64,000 nucleotides of DNA from Cephaloticoccus sp. (GCA_021734075.1 JAIPJW010000001.1:1-64000), one strand, 5' to 3'. Numbered from the stretch's first letter, positions 9,577 through 21,756 are shown. Notes: generated by a model from the sequence alone, not told the origin. Made by a program: numbers and translations.

Positions 9577-10380
9577 CTTAATCTCAAAATCAATCATGTG
9601 GGCCGGGTGCGGTGCGAACCCGGGTGGCACTTGGGTCGAAGTTGGGCAAAGGCATTGAAGGATCACGATTTGTGGTTTGTTTGGGAAGGGCGTGGACGGA
9701 TGCGATTGTCCTCGGGAGAGATCACCTTGCGCCCAGGCGTATGTCTGTGGATGCGACCGGGTCGACGCTATGAAGCGACCCAGGATCCCCAAGCCCGCCT
9801 CGGCGTAAATTTCATTCATTTCTCCGGTTTGGAATGCAGCCAGACTTTGCCTTTATCCGCTTTATTGCCGCCCTTTGAGGTGCACCGCACCCGCCAAGTC
9901 GAATTTGTCGATACTTTGATGCGACGGATCATTGAACTGGGAGAGGAACCTGAGGCGACCGCAGCTGGATCCAGTTTGATGTATGGTCTGCTGATGGAAC
10001 TGACCCGCGAGCATGCCACCGCACTTACCGAGGCATCTGGCACTGAACAGCGCCACCGGGATATGGTATTACAAGCAGCGGCCCTAATTCGTGAGAGTCC
10101 CGCTATGACATGTCCAGTGGGTGAGCTGGCAAGGAATGCCGGCTATAGTGTGGATCATTTTTCCCGTATCTTTTTGAAAACCATCGGGGTGAGACCTCAG
10201 GATTACATCATAAACGCCAAAATCGAACGGGCACGACAATTGCTGGGAGAATCCGACCTGACAATCGGTAATATTGCAGAAGTTGTTGGTTTTCAGGACA
10301 TTTTTTACTTTTCCCGCCAATTCAAACTCAAGACCGGAGCCACCCCCACGGAATTTCGCCGGGGTTTGCGCAGTGGCTAG
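9559..10380 (+). CDS. AraC family transcriptional regulator
   Basis: C-terminal double HTH: LARNAGYSVDHFSRIFLKTIGVRPQDYIINAKIERARQLL ... IAEVVGFQDIFYFSRQFKLKTGATPTEFRR. Confidence 0.94.
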   Translation: MLSPQPLNLKINHVGRVRCEPGWHLGRSWAKALKDHDLWFVWEGRGRMRLSSGEITLRPGVCLWMRPGRRYEATQDPQARLGVNFIHFSGLECSQTLPLSALLPPFEVHRTRQVEFVDTLMRRIIELGEEPEATAAGSSLMYGLLMELTREHATALTEASGTEQRHRDMVLQAAALIRESPAMTCPVGELARNAGYSVDHFSRIFLKTIGVRPQDYIINAKIERARQLLGESDLTIGNIAEVVGFQDIFYFSRQFKLKTGATPTEFRRGLRSG

Positions 10381-10476
10381 GTTCAAATATGCCATAGATT
10401 TCCCAAACTTGCACTTGCCGGTCCAAAACCTTGTCCGTTACCTTGCACGACTCCCCACTCAGCGACACACTACACC

Positions 10477-10812
10477 ATGAAGATCAAAGCCTATCTTAAG
10501 CCTCAATGTGGTTGGTCAAACGGCGTTCGCGCGGTCATGAGCAAGCATAACCTTAGTTTTGAGGACATAGACATCATCAACAACCGGGAGAATTATGCGG
10601 AGATGGTCCAGAAATCCGGCCAGCCGTTGTCGCCCTGCGTTGAAATTGACGGGGTTATGCTGGCCGATGTTTCAGGCGAAGAGGTAGAAAACTACCTTTT
10701 GAGCAACGACTTGGTTAAACCCACCGACACCTCAGCCGAAGTTCCGACCAATGCGGGCTGTTCGGATGATGAGCATGCGAAGATGGCGACTAAAACTATA
10801 CGATTCTTCTAG
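10477..10812 (+). CDS. Glutaredoxin-like protein (monothiol CGWS)
   Basis: [33 protein letters not shown]...[26 protein letters not shown] glutaredoxin fold pattern. Confidence 0.85.
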   Translation: MKIKAYLKPQCGWSNGVRAVMSKHNLSFEDIDIINNRENYAEMVQKSGQPLSPCVEIDGVMLADVSGEEVENYLLSNDLVKPTDTSAEVPTNAGCSDDEHAKMATKTIRFF

Positions 10813-10840
10813 ACTGAGAGCATCCGAAACCACACTCCGG

Positions 10841-10873
10841 GCCGGCTCTCGCACCACGAGACCGGCTTTTTTT
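10841..10873 (+). terminator. Rho-independent terminator after the glutaredoxin gene
   Basis: GCCGGCTCTCG-CACCA-CGAGACCGGC (one bulge) followed by TTTTTTT. Confidence 0.85.
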
Positions 10874-10915
10874 GCGCCCTCACTTTCTCCACTCCGTCCG
10901 AATAATATACGAAAA

Positions 10916-13900
10916 ATGACCAGCCCCGACGCTCATCCTGCCGGCAACTTCCGCGCCCGCACCGGTCCCCCAGCCAAACAGGGCCTCTATGATCCGTTTT
11001 TTGAGCACGATGCCTGCGGGGTGGGTTTTGTCGCCGACATGCATGGTCGCCGGTCGCACAAGATCTTGCAGGACGGACTGCAGGTTCTGACCAACCTCGA
11101 TCACCGGGGAGCCGCAGGCAGCGAGCCCAACACAGGTGATGGTGCCGGGGTGCTGCTGCAGATGCCGCACAAGTTTTTTCAGGAAGTCTGCAGCAAGTCC
11201 CACATCACCCTGCCGGCTCCCGGCGAATACGGCTGTGGCACCGTTTTTCTGCCGCGCAATCCGACGGTTCGGCGCAAGATTGAGGAAAAGCTCACCCAGA
11301 TCATTCAATCGGAGGAACAGGTGTTCCTCGGCTGGCGCACTGTGCCAACCAACAATTCCTCGCTGGGCGAAACCGCCAAGTCCTGTGAACCGTTCATGCG
11401 CCAGATTTTTATCGGGCGGGGTCCCGAGATCGCGGATGACAACGCCTTTGAGCGCAAGCTCTACATTATCCGCAAGCGGGCCTACAGCGAGATTCGCACC
11501 TCCACCATGGCCGGAGCCGAGTCATGGTATGTCGCCAGCCTTTCCTGCCGGACCCTGGTCTACAAGGGCATGCTGCTGACGGACCAGTTGGCGCAATATT
11601 TTCCCGATCTCACCAACCCGGCGATGGAGACGGCGATCACGCTCGTGCATTCCCGTTTCAGCACGAATACATTCCCCAGCTGGGACCGGGCGCATCCCTA
11701 TCGCTACGTCGCCCACAACGGCGAAATCAACACCCTGCGCGGCAACATCAATTGGATGCATGCCCGTGAAGCGCTGTTTGAGTCCGATCTTTTTGGCGAG
11801 GACATCAAGAAGACGCTGCCCGTGGTCAACCCGAACGGCAGCGACTCGGCGATGTTCGACAACGCATTGGAACTGCTGGTGCTGGCCGGCCGGCCGTTGG
11901 CGCATGCGATCATGATGATGATCCCGGAACCTTGGTCCGGTGACCAGCACATGGATGACGACCGGCGGGCGTTTTATCAGTATCATTCCTGTCTGATGGA
12001 ACCCTGGGATGGCCCGGCGGCCATCGCCTTCACGGATGGCCGGCAGATCGGCGCCATTCTGGACCGCAACGGCCTGCGGCCGTCGCGCTTTTGCGTGACG
12101 ACGGACGGGCTGGTGATCATGGCCTCGGAATCCGGCGTGCTGGACATCCCGCCTGAAAATATCCTGCGCAAGGGCCGCCTGCAGCCGGGACGTCTCTTTC
12201 TCGTGGATACCGAGCAGGGTCGCATCATTGAAGACGAGGAAATCAAGCAGCAGTTGGCCAGTGAGCGACCCTACCGGGCATGGATCAATGAACATCTGGT
12301 GCATCTGTCGGATTTGCCCGAGGCACCCTCGATCCCGCCGCCGGACCACGAAACCCTGCTCCAACGACAGATCGCGTTTGGTTACACGCATGAAGACGAA
12401 CGCATCATCATCGCCCCGATGGCCCGCGACGGCATCGAAGCCATCGGTTCAATGGGCAACGACGGTGCTTTGGCCGTGCTCTCCAACCGGCCGCGACTGC
12501 TCTACGATTATTTCAAGCAACTTTTTGCGCAGGTCACCAACCCGCCCATTGATTCGATCCGTGAGGAAATTGTCATCTCGGCGGAGACCCGACTGGGCTC
12601 CGAGGGCAACCTGCTCAACCCCCAACCGTCGGCCTGCCGGCGGGTGGAGTTGAAATGGCCCATCCTGACCAACGAGGAATTTGCAAAAATCCGCCGCACC
12701 GACTTGCCCGGACTCAAGATCGGTGTGCTGCCCTCCCTCTTTCGGGTGGCCCGGGGTGAAAAGGGACTCGCCAAATCGATGGAGGAAATCTGCATCATGG
12801 CGCGGCGCATGATTGAGGAGGAGGAGATCAACGTGATCGTCCTCAGTGATCGTGGGGTTAGCAGTGACTTTGCCCCCATTCCCGCATTGCTGGCCGTTGC
12901 CGGGTTGCACCACTTCCTGATCCGGGAAGGGCTGCGCACGCGGATCAGTCTGGTGATCGAGACCGGGGAGGCGAGGGAGGTGCACCACTTTGCCCTGCTC
13001 ATCGGCTACGGTGCCAGTGCCATCAATCCCTACGTCGCCTTTGAGACCATTGACGACATGATCCTGAGCGGCTCGTTGACCGGCATTGATCACCAGACCG
13101 CCTGCAAGAATTTCGTCAAGGCGGCCGCCAAGGGTGTCATCAAGATCATGTCCAAAATGGGCATCTCCTCGATTCAAAGTTATCGCGGGGCCCAGGTGTT
13201 TGAAGCCCTGGGCGTGCGCCAGGATGTCATCGATCATTATTTCACCTGGACGCCCTCGCGGATTGGCGGCATCGGCCTCAGCACCATCGCCAAGGAGGTG
13301 CTCGCCCGCCATCATGCGGCGTATCCGGAGCGTCGGGTAAACGGGCATGTGCTGCCGGTTGGAGGCATCTACCAATGGCGGGCCGACGGTGAATCGCACC
13401 TTTTCACGCCGGAATCGATCCATCATTTGCAGAAAGCCACCCGCACGGGCAATTACGCGGCGTTCAAGAATTTTTCCAAACTCATCAACGAGCAGGGCAA
13501 AAATCTCTGCACCTTGCGCAGTTTGCTCGAGTTCAAGGCCGGCACCCCGATCCCGCTCGAGGAAGTCGAGCCGGCCGAAAGCATCATGAAGCGCTTCAAG
13601 AGCGGTGCCATGTCCTACGGTTCCATTTCCAAGGAAGCGCATGAGACGCTGGCGATTGCCATGAACCGCATCGGCGGGAAGTCCAACACGGGTGAGGGGG
13701 GCGAGGATGCGGAACGCTTCACGCCAATGGCCAACGGCGATTCCAAAAATTCCGCGATCAAGCAGGTCGCCGCCGGCCGCTTCGGGGTGACCAGTGAATA
13801 CCTCGCCAGTGCGCAGGAACTGCAAATCAAGATGGCGCAGGGCGCAAAACCCGGCGAGGGCGGCCAGCTGCCCGGCACCAAGGTCTATCCCTGGATTGCC

Positions 13901-15550
13901 AACACCCGCGGCACCACGCCGGGGGTGGGACTCATTTCCCCGCCACCGCATCACGACATCTATTCGATCGAGGATCTCGCCGAGCTCATCCACGACCTGA
14001 AGAACTCCAACCGGCATGCGCGGGTGAGCGTGAAGCTCGTCTCCGAAGTCGGGGTGGGCACCATTGCGGCCGGGGTGGCCAAGGCACACGCCGACGTGGT
14101 GCTTATTTCCGGCTATGACGGCGGCACGGGCTCGTCGCCGCAGACTTCGATGCAACATGCCGGTCTGCCTTGGGAACTGGGCCTGGCCGAGACGCACCAG
14201 ACCTTGGTCCTCAACAATCTCCGTTCACGCATTTCCGTGGAGACCGACGGTCAGCTGAAGACCGGCCGCGATGTGGTCATCGCCACGTTGCTGGGGGCGG
14301 AGGAGTTTGGCTTCGCCACCGCTCCTTTGGTCGCCTCGGGTTGCATCATGATGCGCGTCTGCCACCTGAACACCTGCCCGACCGGCGTGGCGACACAGGA
14401 TCCGCGGCTCCGGGCCAAATTCACCGGCAAACCCGAGCATGTCGTCAACTTCATGAAATTCATTGCCGAGGAAGTGCGCGAACTCATGGCGCAACTCGGT
14501 TTCCGCACCATCGAGGAAATGGTCGGCCAGGTCGGCTGCCTCGAGCCCCGCCGGGCCGTTGATCATTGGAAGGCGAAGGGTCTGGATTTTTCCAACATCC
14601 TTTATGCCCCCGAAGTGGGTGACGACGTGGGCCGCTTTTGCACCATCAAGCAGGACCACAGCCTCGAAAAATCACTTGATCTTTCCACCTTGCTGGAAAT
14701 TTGCCAGCCGGCCATCGAGCGCGGCGAGAAGGTCGTCGCCGAATTGCCCATCCGCAACGTGAACCGCGTGGTCGGCACCATCACGAGCCACGAAGTCACC
14801 AAGCAGCATGGCGCCAAGGGCCTGCCCGATGACACCATTCGCATCCGCTTCAAGGGTTCAGCCGGCCAGAGCTTCGGGGCCTTCATGACGCGCGGCATGA
14901 CTTTTTCCATCGAGGGCGACGCCAACGACTACGTCGGCAAGGGTCTCTCGGGGGGCAAGATCATCATCTATCCCTCGACGCAGGCGACCTTCAAGGCCGA
15001 GGAAAACATGATCATCGGCAATGTGGCCCTTTATGGTGCCACGGCCGGGGAATGCTACTTCCGCGGCATGGCCGGCGAACGATTCGCGGTGCGCAACTCC
15101 GGCGTCAACGCCGTGGTTGAGGGCATCGGCGACAACGGTTGCGAATACATGACGGGTGGCCGCGTGGTCGTGCTGGGAGCGGCGGGGCGCAATTTTGGGG
15201 CCGGCATGTCGGGAGGCATCGGCTACGTGCTTGATGAAACGGGCGACTTTGCCCAACGCGTCAATTCCCAGATGGTAGGTCTGGAGAAACTCGAGGCCCC
15301 GTCGGAAATCGCCGAAGTCCGTGCACTCATCCAGAACCACCTGGACTACACCAAGAGCACCCGCGCCAAGACCATCCTCGACGAATGGACCACGTATGGG
15401 CCGAAATTCGTCAAGGTGATGCCCAAGGATTACAAACGCATGCTCGCCTGTATCGAACGGGCCAAGGGCCAGGGACTCACCGGCGATGAAGCCATCATGG
15501 CAGCCTTCGAAGAAAACTCCCGCGACACCTCACGCGTTGGCGGCAACTAA
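10916..15550 (+). CDS. gltB: Glutamate synthase large subunit (copy 1)
   Basis: Ntn amidotransferase start [15 protein letters not shown]/synthase domain [32 protein letters not shown], Fe-[26 protein letters not shown]-type C-terminal domain. The start at 10916 is preferred because the ORF-track extension (10751) crosses the terminator. Confidence 0.97.
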   Translation: MTSPDAHPAGNFRARTGPPAKQGLYDPFFEHDACGVGFVADMHGRRSHKILQDGLQVLTNLDHRGAAGSEPNTGDGAGVLLQMPHKFFQEVCSKSHITLPAPGEYGCGTVFLPRNPTVRRKIEEKLTQIIQSEEQVFLGWRTVPTNNSSLGETAKSCEPFMRQIFIGRGPEIADDNAFERKLYIIRKRAYSEIRTSTMAGAESWYVASLSCRTLVYKGMLLTDQLAQYFPDLTNPAMETAITLVHSRFSTNTFPSWDRAHPYRYVAHNGEINTLRGNINWMHAREALFESDLFGEDIKKTLPVVNPNGSDSAMFDNALELLVLAGRPLAHAIMMMIPEPWSGDQHMDDDRRAFYQYHSCLMEPWDGPAAIAFTDGRQIGAILDRNGLRPSRFCVTTDGLVIMASESGVLDIPPENILRKGRLQPGRLFLVDTEQGRIIEDEEIKQQLASERPYRAWINEHLVHLSDLPEAPSIPPPDHETLLQRQIAFGYTHEDERIIIAPMARDGIEAIGSMGNDGALAVLSNRPRLLYDYFKQLFAQVTNPPIDSIREEIVISAETRLGSEGNLLNPQPSACRRVELKWPILTNEEFAKIRRTDLPGLKIGVLPSLFRVARGEKGLAKSMEEICIMARRMIEEEEINVIVLSDRGVSSDFAPIPALLAVAGLHHFLIREGLRTRISLVIETGEAREVHHFALLIGYGASAINPYVAFETIDDMILSGSLTGIDHQTACKNFVKAAAKGVIKIMSKMGISSIQSYRGAQVFEALGVRQDVIDHYFTWTPSRIGGIGLSTIAKEVLARHHAAYPERRVNGHVLPVGGIYQWRADGESHLFTPESIHHLQKATRTGNYAAFKNFSKLINEQGKNLCTLRSLLEFKAGTPIPLEEVEPAESIMKRFKSGAMSYGSISKEAHETLAIAMNRIGGKSNTGEGGEDAERFTPMANGDSKNSAIKQVAAGRFGVTSEYLASAQELQIKMAQGAKPGEGGQLPGTKVYPWIANTRGTTPGVGLISPPPHHDIYSIEDLAELIHDLKNSNRHARVSVKLVSEVGVGTIAAGVAKAHADVVLISGYDGGTGSSPQTSMQHAGLPWELGLAETHQTLVLNNLRSRISVETDGQLKTGRDVVIATLLGAEEFGFATAPLVASGCIMMRVCHLNTCPTGVATQDPRLRAKFTGKPEHVVNFMKFIAEEVRELMAQLGFRTIEEMVGQVGCLEPRRAVDHWKAKGLDFSNILYAPEVGDDVGRFCTIKQDHSLEKSLDLSTLLEICQPAIERGEKVVAELPIRNVNRVVGTITSHEVTKQHGAKGLPDDTIRIRFKGSAGQSFGAFMTRGMTFSIEGDANDYVGKGLSGGKIIIYPSTQATFKAEENMIIGNVALYGATAGECYFRGMAGERFAVRNSGVNAVVEGIGDNGCEYMTGGRVVVLGAAGRNFGAGMSGGIGYVLDETGDFAQRVNSQMVGLEKLEAPSEIAEVRALIQNHLDYTKSTRAKTILDEWTTYGPKFVKVMPKDYKRMLACIERAKGQGLTGDEAIMAAFEENSRDTSRVGGN

Positions 15551-15576
15551 ACTCCTCTCACCCCACTTTACTTATC

Positions 15577-17058
15577 ATGGGCAAGCCTACTGGATTTATC
15601 GAATACATGCGCGAACTGCCGGTCGACCGTCCGCCGCTCGAGCGCGTGCGTGATTGGAAGGAATTCCATCATCACATGGAGCCCAAGAAGCTCCGCCAGC
15701 AGGGTGCGCGCTGCATGGATTGCGGTGTCCCCTTCTGTCACACCGGCAAGCTCATTGGCGGCATGGCCTCGGGTTGCCCGATCAACAACCTCATCCCCGA
15801 GTGGAACGATCTCGTCTACCGCAACCAGTGGAAGGAAGCGCTGGGTCGCCTGCACAAGACCAACAACTTTCCCGAGTTCACCGGTCGGGTTTGTCCGGCG
15901 CCCTGCGAGGGCTCGTGTGTGCTCGGTCTCAACGGTCCACCCGTCACGATCAAGAACATTGAAGCCGCGATCACCGACCGCGGTTGGGACGAAGGCTGGG
16001 TGATTCCCGAAGCCCCCAAGGTTCGCACGGGCAAGAAGGTCGCAATTATCGGCTCCGGTCCTTCCGGGCTTTCCGCGGCCGCGCAACTCAACCTGGCCGG
16101 ACACACGGTCACGGTCTTCGAGCGCGCGGACCGGCCGGGTGGTCTGCTCATGTATGGCATTCCCAACATGAAACTGGACAAGCAGGAAATTGTGCTGCGC
16201 CGCATCAAGCTAATGGAGAAGGAGGGCATCAAGTTCATCTGCAACGCCAACGTGGGCGAAAACGTTGAACCCGAGATTTTTCTCCACGAATACGACGCCA
16301 CCGTCATTTGCACCGGGGCGACCCAGCCACGCGACCTGCCGATCGAGGGCCGCGACCTCAAGGGCGTGCATTTTGCCATGGAGTTCCTCACCGCGAACAC
16401 CAAGGCCGTGCTGGCCAACGCGGGCCCGAGCCCGATCAATGTGGTCGGCAAGGACGTCATCGTCATTGGCGGGGGCGACACGGGGACCGACTGTGTCGGC
16501 ACCTCCATCCGTCAGGGTTGCAAGAGCCTCCGACAAATCGAGATTCTGCCCAAGCCTCCGCTGGAACGTCAGGCGGACAACCCCTGGCCCGAGTGGCCCA
16601 AGGTTTACAAAATGGACTACGGTCAGGAGGAGGCGGCCGCGAAGTTTGGCGCCGATCCCCGGATCTATCTCACCACCGTGAAAAAATTCATCGGCGATGA
16701 GCAGGGTAATTTGCAATCCCTGGTGACCGTTGAGATCAAGTGGGACAAAAACGAGAAAGGGCAGTTCATTCCCAGGGAACAACCCGGCACCGAGCAAACT
16801 CACCCGGCGCAATTGGTGCTGCTGGCGATGGGCTTCCTTGGGCCCGAGCAGGCGTTGCTCAAGGAAATCAAGGTGGAAACCGACGCCCGCTCCAACGTGA
16901 AGGCCGAGCATGAAAAGTTTACAACGAGCATCCCGGGTGTTTTCGCCGCCGGCGACTGTCGTCGGGGCCAGAGTTTGGTGGTCTGGGCCATCAATGAGGG
17001 TCGGGGCGCGGCGCGTGAATGCGATCGCTACCTGATGGGGTCGACTGACCTGCCCTAG
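15577..17058 (+). CDS. gltD: Glutamate synthase small subunit
   Basis: [65 protein letters not shown]. Confidence 0.97.
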   Translation: MGKPTGFIEYMRELPVDRPPLERVRDWKEFHHHMEPKKLRQQGARCMDCGVPFCHTGKLIGGMASGCPINNLIPEWNDLVYRNQWKEALGRLHKTNNFPEFTGRVCPAPCEGSCVLGLNGPPVTIKNIEAAITDRGWDEGWVIPEAPKVRTGKKVAIIGSGPSGLSAAAQLNLAGHTVTVFERADRPGGLLMYGIPNMKLDKQEIVLRRIKLMEKEGIKFICNANVGENVEPEIFLHEYDATVICTGATQPRDLPIEGRDLKGVHFAMEFLTANTKAVLANAGPSPINVVGKDVIVIGGGDTGTDCVGTSIRQGCKSLRQIEILPKPPLERQADNPWPEWPKVYKMDYGQEEAAAKFGADPRIYLTTVKKFIGDEQGNLQSLVTVEIKWDKNEKGQFIPREQPGTEQTHPAQLVLLAMGFLGPEQALLKEIKVETDARSNVKAEHEKFTTSIPGVFAAGDCRRGQSLVVWAINEGRGAARECDRYLMGSTDLP

Positions 17059-17160
17059 GCCAGTCGGTCGGGGTAATAATCAACGCATTCCGGTGTCGGC
17101 CCAATTCCTGCGTGTAGATCCCCAGCAGTTTTAAGAAAATCACTCTCCGTCCCATCCGCC

Positions 17161-20100
17161 ATGAGCAAAGTTCAACCGTCCCCCCTCTACCATCCCGACC
17201 AGGAGCACGATGCCTGTGGGGTCGGATTTATCGCGAAAATCACAGGGGAACGCAGTCATGACCTGGTTGAGCGGGCCTTGAGCGCATTGCGGGCCCTGGC
17301 CCACCGGGGGGCGATCGATGCGGATGCGGTGACGGGCGACGGCGCAGGCATCCTCACCCAGATACCCATCGATCTGTTTCGTGACTTCCTTGAAACGCAG
17401 AAGAAGCATCTCCTGCGCGATTCCGATCTTGGGGTGGGCATGATATTTTTGCCGCGCGAGGACGAGTCGGCCCAAGTTGCCGGCAAAAAAATCATCGAGC
17501 AGGCGGCCAAGGCCGAAGGCTTGGTCTTTTTGGGCTGGCGGGAAGTGCCGGTCGATGCCTCCTGCCTCGGTCGCAAGGCACTCGAAACCCAACCGCTGAT
17601 TTTGCAGGCCCTGGTGGCCCGGCGCGAAGACGACATCACCGACGACGAGTTTGAGCGGCGGATATTCCTGGCCCAGAAAGTGGCGGAGCGCCGCGCGGAG
17701 GAGATGAAGCTGGAAGGGTTCTACATCTGCTCATTTTCCTCCCGCACGATCGTCTACAAGGGGCTCTTCAACGCCCCGCAGGTGCGGAAGTATTTCCTCG
17801 ATCTCAAGTCGCCCAGGTTCACTTCCGCCCTGGCGGTATTCCACCAGCGCTACTCGACCAACACCTTTCCGACCTGGCACCTGGCCCATCCGTTCCGGTT
17901 GATGGCCCACAACGGCGAGATCAATACGATTCGCGGCAACCGCAATCTTATGATGGCGCGCGAACGCAGCGCCGCCCACGGGGTTTGGGGCGACCGTTTT
18001 GCCGATTTGCATCCGCTGGTGCAACCGGGTTTGAGCGATTCCGCCTCCTTCGACAACGCCCTGCAATTGCTCACTCTCAGCGGTCGTGATCCGATGCAGG
18101 CCTGCACCATCATGATTCCTCCGGCCTGGGAACAGGACACGCGCCTGACCCCGGATCAGCAGGCATTTTATCGCTATCACTCCTGTGTATTGGAGCCTTG
18201 GGACGGCCCGGCGGCCGTGGTCTTTACCGACGGCAAGGTGGTCGGGGCAGCCTTGGATCGCAACGGATTGCGCCCCGCGCGTTACAAGATTTTCGACGAC
18301 GGGTATGTGCTGCTCGCGAGTGAAGCGGGTCTGGTGCACGATTGGCCGGGCAAGGTCGTCAAGAACGGCCGACTCGGGCCGGGGCGCATGATCGCAATCG
18401 ATCTGGTCGCGAAAAAATTTCTGCCGGACAACGAGATCAAGGAAACCATCACGGGTTCGCCGCGGTTTCTCCCGTGGTGCAATGATCACCTGGTCAAACT
18501 GCACAAGTTTGCTCCACCGCCGGCCAAGGCTCCCGCCCTGCGGGAGGTGTCCGTGGCACAATTGCTGGCCTTTGGCTACGATCTCGATGAACGGGAGATA
18601 ATCCTCACCCCCCTCGCCGAGGGGCTCGAGCCTACTGCCTCGATGGGTGATGACACGCCGCTGGCAGTCCTGTCGCGGCGGCCCCGCCTGCTCTACACCT
18701 ACTTCAAGCAACTTTTCGCCCAAGTCACCAACCCCCCGATCGACTCCATTCGTGAGAAACTGGTGATGTCGTTGACCATGTATTTGGGCGGTCGACTGGG
18801 TCTCTTTGAGGAATTGCCCAGCACCACGGGTTTCGTGGAGTTGGAGTCACCGATCCTTTTCACGCATGAAGTGGCGGCGCTTTTCGACGTGCCCTTCCTC
18901 AAGAACCGGGTGGTGCGGTTGAGCGCGACTTTCAACGCGGCCGATGGCCCCGGGGCCCTGGAAAATGCCGTGGCCGAGCTGGCTGTGCGCGCCTTGGCAG
19001 CGGTCGAGGATGACAACGCCAAGATTGTCATCATCTCCGATCGTGAGGTGAATGCTGAACGGGCCGCCATTCCCATGTTGATGGCGGTCGGGGCGGTGAA
19101 TCGCCGACTTTCACGGGCGGGTCTGCGTTTGCGCTGCGATCTGGTGGCCGAAACGGGCGAAGCCCGCGATGTGCATCACATCGCCACCCTGCTAGGTTTC
19201 GGCGTCAATGCGGTCAATCCCTGGTTGGCTTTCGATTTGGTCAGCGAAATCGCCGCCAGTGGTGGCACGTCCACGCCGGTATCACCGGAACAGGCGCGGG
19301 AGAATTACAAAACAGCCATTTGCGCCGGTCTCCTCAAGGTCATGGCCAAGATGGGCATCAGCACGTTGCTCAGTTACCACGGCGCCCAACTGTTTGAAGC
19401 ACTGGGCATCGGCCCCAAGGTCATCGCCGAGTGCTTTCCACGCACGGCCTCGCCGATTGGGGGCATCGGCTATGCCGAAATTGCCGTGGAAACACTGCGG
19501 CGGCACAACAATGCTTTTGCGCCGGTCCCTGCAGTTGAAGGCGCGGCTTCGCCGGCGGACACCGCCGCCGCCTTGCACAATGAAGGTTACCTGCGGGTCA
19601 ACAAACGCGGGGAGGGTGAATTCCATGGTTGGAATCCCAAGGTGGTGGCGGCGATGAATCGTTTCACCCGCGGCAGTTCCCCTGAAACCTATGAGGGGTG
19701 GAAGTCGGTTGCTGATGAGCACCAACCCCTGGCGCTCAAGGACCTGCTGAAAATCCGTTTCGACAAGCGCCCGCCGGTTTCCGTCGATGAAGTCGAACCA
19801 ATCGAGGACATCCGGCGCCGTTTTACCACGGCCGGCATGTCACTCGGGGCGCTTTCGCCCGAAGCCCATGAGACACTGGCGATCGCCATGAATCGCATCG
19901 GCGGCAAATCCAATTCAGGGGAGGGCGGCGAGGATCCCGAGCGTTTTTCGATCCGGGCCAACGGGGATTCGGCCAACAGTGCCATCAAGCAGGTCGCATC
20001 CGGCCGCTTCGGGGTCACGGCTGAATACCTGGCCAATGCCAAGGAAATCGAAATCAAGATGGCGCAGGGAGCCAAGCCGGGCGAGGGCGGCCAGTTGCCC

Positions 20101-21729
20101 GGGCACAAGGTCTCCCCGCTGATTGCACGCCTGCGCTTCAGTGTGCCGGGAGTCACGCTCATCTCGCCTCCGCCCCATCACGATATTTATTCGATCGAGG
20201 ATCTGGCGCAGCTGATCTTCGACCTCAAGGAGGTCAACCCCCGCGCCAAGGTTTGCGTCAAGCTCGTGGCCTGCTCGGGCGTCGGCACGATCGCCGCCGG
20301 GGTGGCCAAGGCCTACGCGGATGTTGTGCTGATCTCCGGTCATGAAGGCGGCACCGGGGCCTCGCCCATTGCCTCAATCAAGAATGCCGGTTCGGCTTGG
20401 GAAATCGGCGTGGCCGAGGCGCATCAGGTTCTCATGATGAACGGGCTGCGCAATCGCATCGTCCTGCGCACCGACGGGGGGATGAAAACTGGCCGCGACA
20501 TTGTGATTGCCGCCCTGCTCGGCGCCGAGGAGTTCAACTTTGGCACGGCGGCCCTGATCGCCGCCGGTTGTGCCATGTTCCGGGTTTGCCATCTCAACAC
20601 CTGTCCGGTGGGGGTCGCCACCCAGCGCGAGGATCTGCGGGCGAAGTTCCGGGGCAAACCAGAGAACGTCATCAATTATTTCAATGCGGTGGCTGACGAC
20701 GTGCGGCATTACCTGGCCAAACTCGGTGCGCGAACCCTGAACGAAATCGTCGGGCACACGGAACTGCTCCAGCAGGTCGACGATCCGGACAACACCAAGA
20801 CGCAGCTGCTTGATTTGTCGGGCTTGTTGCATGACCCCGATCCGACCGGAGAGTTGGATCGTCATCATACCCGGGAACGCAACGAGCGGTTTGGCAACGA
20901 AGGTTCGCTGGATGAGGCCATCCTGCAGGAAGCACGCGATGTGATCCTGGGCAAGAGCGCCCGACTGGTCGCCCGTTACAAGATCACCAATGTCAATCGC
21001 GACATCGGCACGCACCTATCCGGGCAGATCGCCTACCAGCGGGGCAACGTGGGTCTGCCCCCGGGCACCATTGATCTCACTTTTACCGGCAGTGCGGGAC
21101 AAAGTCTCGGCGCCTTCCTCGTTAACGGCATCAAGCTGACGTTGAATGGGGAAGCCAACGATTATGTCGGCAAGGGCATGGCCGGCGGCGAAATCATTGT
21201 GCGGCCCCGGCCCACGGAAAAATTCGACTGGCACACCAACTGTATTCTGGGCAACACGTGCCTCTATGGCGCGACCGGCGGGGTGTTGTTTGCCGCCGGC
21301 TGGGCAGGTGAGCGATTTGCCGTGCGCAACTCCGGCGCCACGGCCGTGGTCGAGGGCGTCGGCGCCCATGGTTGTGAATACATGACCGGAGGCGTCGTGG
21401 TCATTTTGGGTCGCACCGGGAAAAATTTCGGAGCGGGGATGAGCGGGGGACTGGCGTTCGTCTACGACGAGCGGGGCACATTACCCGCCCGCCACAATTC
21501 CCAGATGATAGCACTCGAACGGCTCAACAATGACGACGAGGCGGCCAGCCTGCGCCAACTCGTGGCGGTTCATGCCAACCAAACGGGCAGTCCGCATGCC
21601 CAGCGCCTCGTGGCGGATTGGGCCAAGGCGGTGGGAAAGTTTTGGAAGGTCGTGCCGTATCCGCCCACCACAGATACCCCCAAGCAAGTCTTCACCTTCG
21701 ATAAAACGAAGGTGCCGGTGTCGGTTTAG
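17161..21729 (+). CDS. gltB: Glutamate synthase large subunit (copy 2, divergent paralogue)
   Basis: [67 protein letters not shown]; full length, 1522 aa. Confidence 0.96.
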   Translation: MSKVQPSPLYHPDQEHDACGVGFIAKITGERSHDLVERALSALRALAHRGAIDADAVTGDGAGILTQIPIDLFRDFLETQKKHLLRDSDLGVGMIFLPREDESAQVAGKKIIEQAAKAEGLVFLGWREVPVDASCLGRKALETQPLILQALVARREDDITDDEFERRIFLAQKVAERRAEEMKLEGFYICSFSSRTIVYKGLFNAPQVRKYFLDLKSPRFTSALAVFHQRYSTNTFPTWHLAHPFRLMAHNGEINTIRGNRNLMMARERSAAHGVWGDRFADLHPLVQPGLSDSASFDNALQLLTLSGRDPMQACTIMIPPAWEQDTRLTPDQQAFYRYHSCVLEPWDGPAAVVFTDGKVVGAALDRNGLRPARYKIFDDGYVLLASEAGLVHDWPGKVVKNGRLGPGRMIAIDLVAKKFLPDNEIKETITGSPRFLPWCNDHLVKLHKFAPPPAKAPALREVSVAQLLAFGYDLDEREIILTPLAEGLEPTASMGDDTPLAVLSRRPRLLYTYFKQLFAQVTNPPIDSIREKLVMSLTMYLGGRLGLFEELPSTTGFVELESPILFTHEVAALFDVPFLKNRVVRLSATFNAADGPGALENAVAELAVRALAAVEDDNAKIVIISDREVNAERAAIPMLMAVGAVNRRLSRAGLRLRCDLVAETGEARDVHHIATLLGFGVNAVNPWLAFDLVSEIAASGGTSTPVSPEQARENYKTAICAGLLKVMAKMGISTLLSYHGAQLFEALGIGPKVIAECFPRTASPIGGIGYAEIAVETLRRHNNAFAPVPAVEGAASPADTAAALHNEGYLRVNKRGEGEFHGWNPKVVAAMNRFTRGSSPETYEGWKSVADEHQPLALKDLLKIRFDKRPPVSVDEVEPIEDIRRRFTTAGMSLGALSPEAHETLAIAMNRIGGKSNSGEGGEDPERFSIRANGDSANSAIKQVASGRFGVTAEYLANAKEIEIKMAQGAKPGEGGQLPGHKVSPLIARLRFSVPGVTLISPPPHHDIYSIEDLAQLIFDLKEVNPRAKVCVKLVACSGVGTIAAGVAKAYADVVLISGHEGGTGASPIASIKNAGSAWEIGVAEAHQVLMMNGLRNRIVLRTDGGMKTGRDIVIAALLGAEEFNFGTAALIAAGCAMFRVCHLNTCPVGVATQREDLRAKFRGKPENVINYFNAVADDVRHYLAKLGARTLNEIVGHTELLQQVDDPDNTKTQLLDLSGLLHDPDPTGELDRHHTRERNERFGNEGSLDEAILQEARDVILGKSARLVARYKITNVNRDIGTHLSGQIAYQRGNVGLPPGTIDLTFTGSAGQSLGAFLVNGIKLTLNGEANDYVGKGMAGGEIIVRPRPTEKFDWHTNCILGNTCLYGATGGVLFAAGWAGERFAVRNSGATAVVEGVGAHGCEYMTGGVVVILGRTGKNFGAGMSGGLAFVYDERGTLPARHNSQMIALERLNNDDEAASLRQLVAVHANQTGSPHAQRLVADWAKAVGKFWKVVPYPPTTDTPKQVFTFDKTKVPVSV

Positions 21730-21737
21730 CTCCGTGA

Positions 21738-21756
21738 CACCACAACTAAGGGGCGT
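21738..21756 (+). repeat. TAAGGGGC-loop repeat copy 1 (CACCACAACTAAGGGGCGT)
   Basis: 18/19 identical to 22618-22636; both can fold with loop TAAGGGGC. Confidence 0.6.

Noticed and set aside
10751-10915. N-terminal extension of gltB copy 1 in the ORF track
   Set aside because: It overlaps the glutaredoxin gene and crosses a strong terminator; ATG at 10916 leads into the expected propeptide and catalytic Cys.
12449-14197. 582-aa minus-strand ORF
   Set aside because: Fully antisense to gltB copy 1, whose frame has clear GOGAT domains; no protein-like motifs; typical high-GC shadow ORF.
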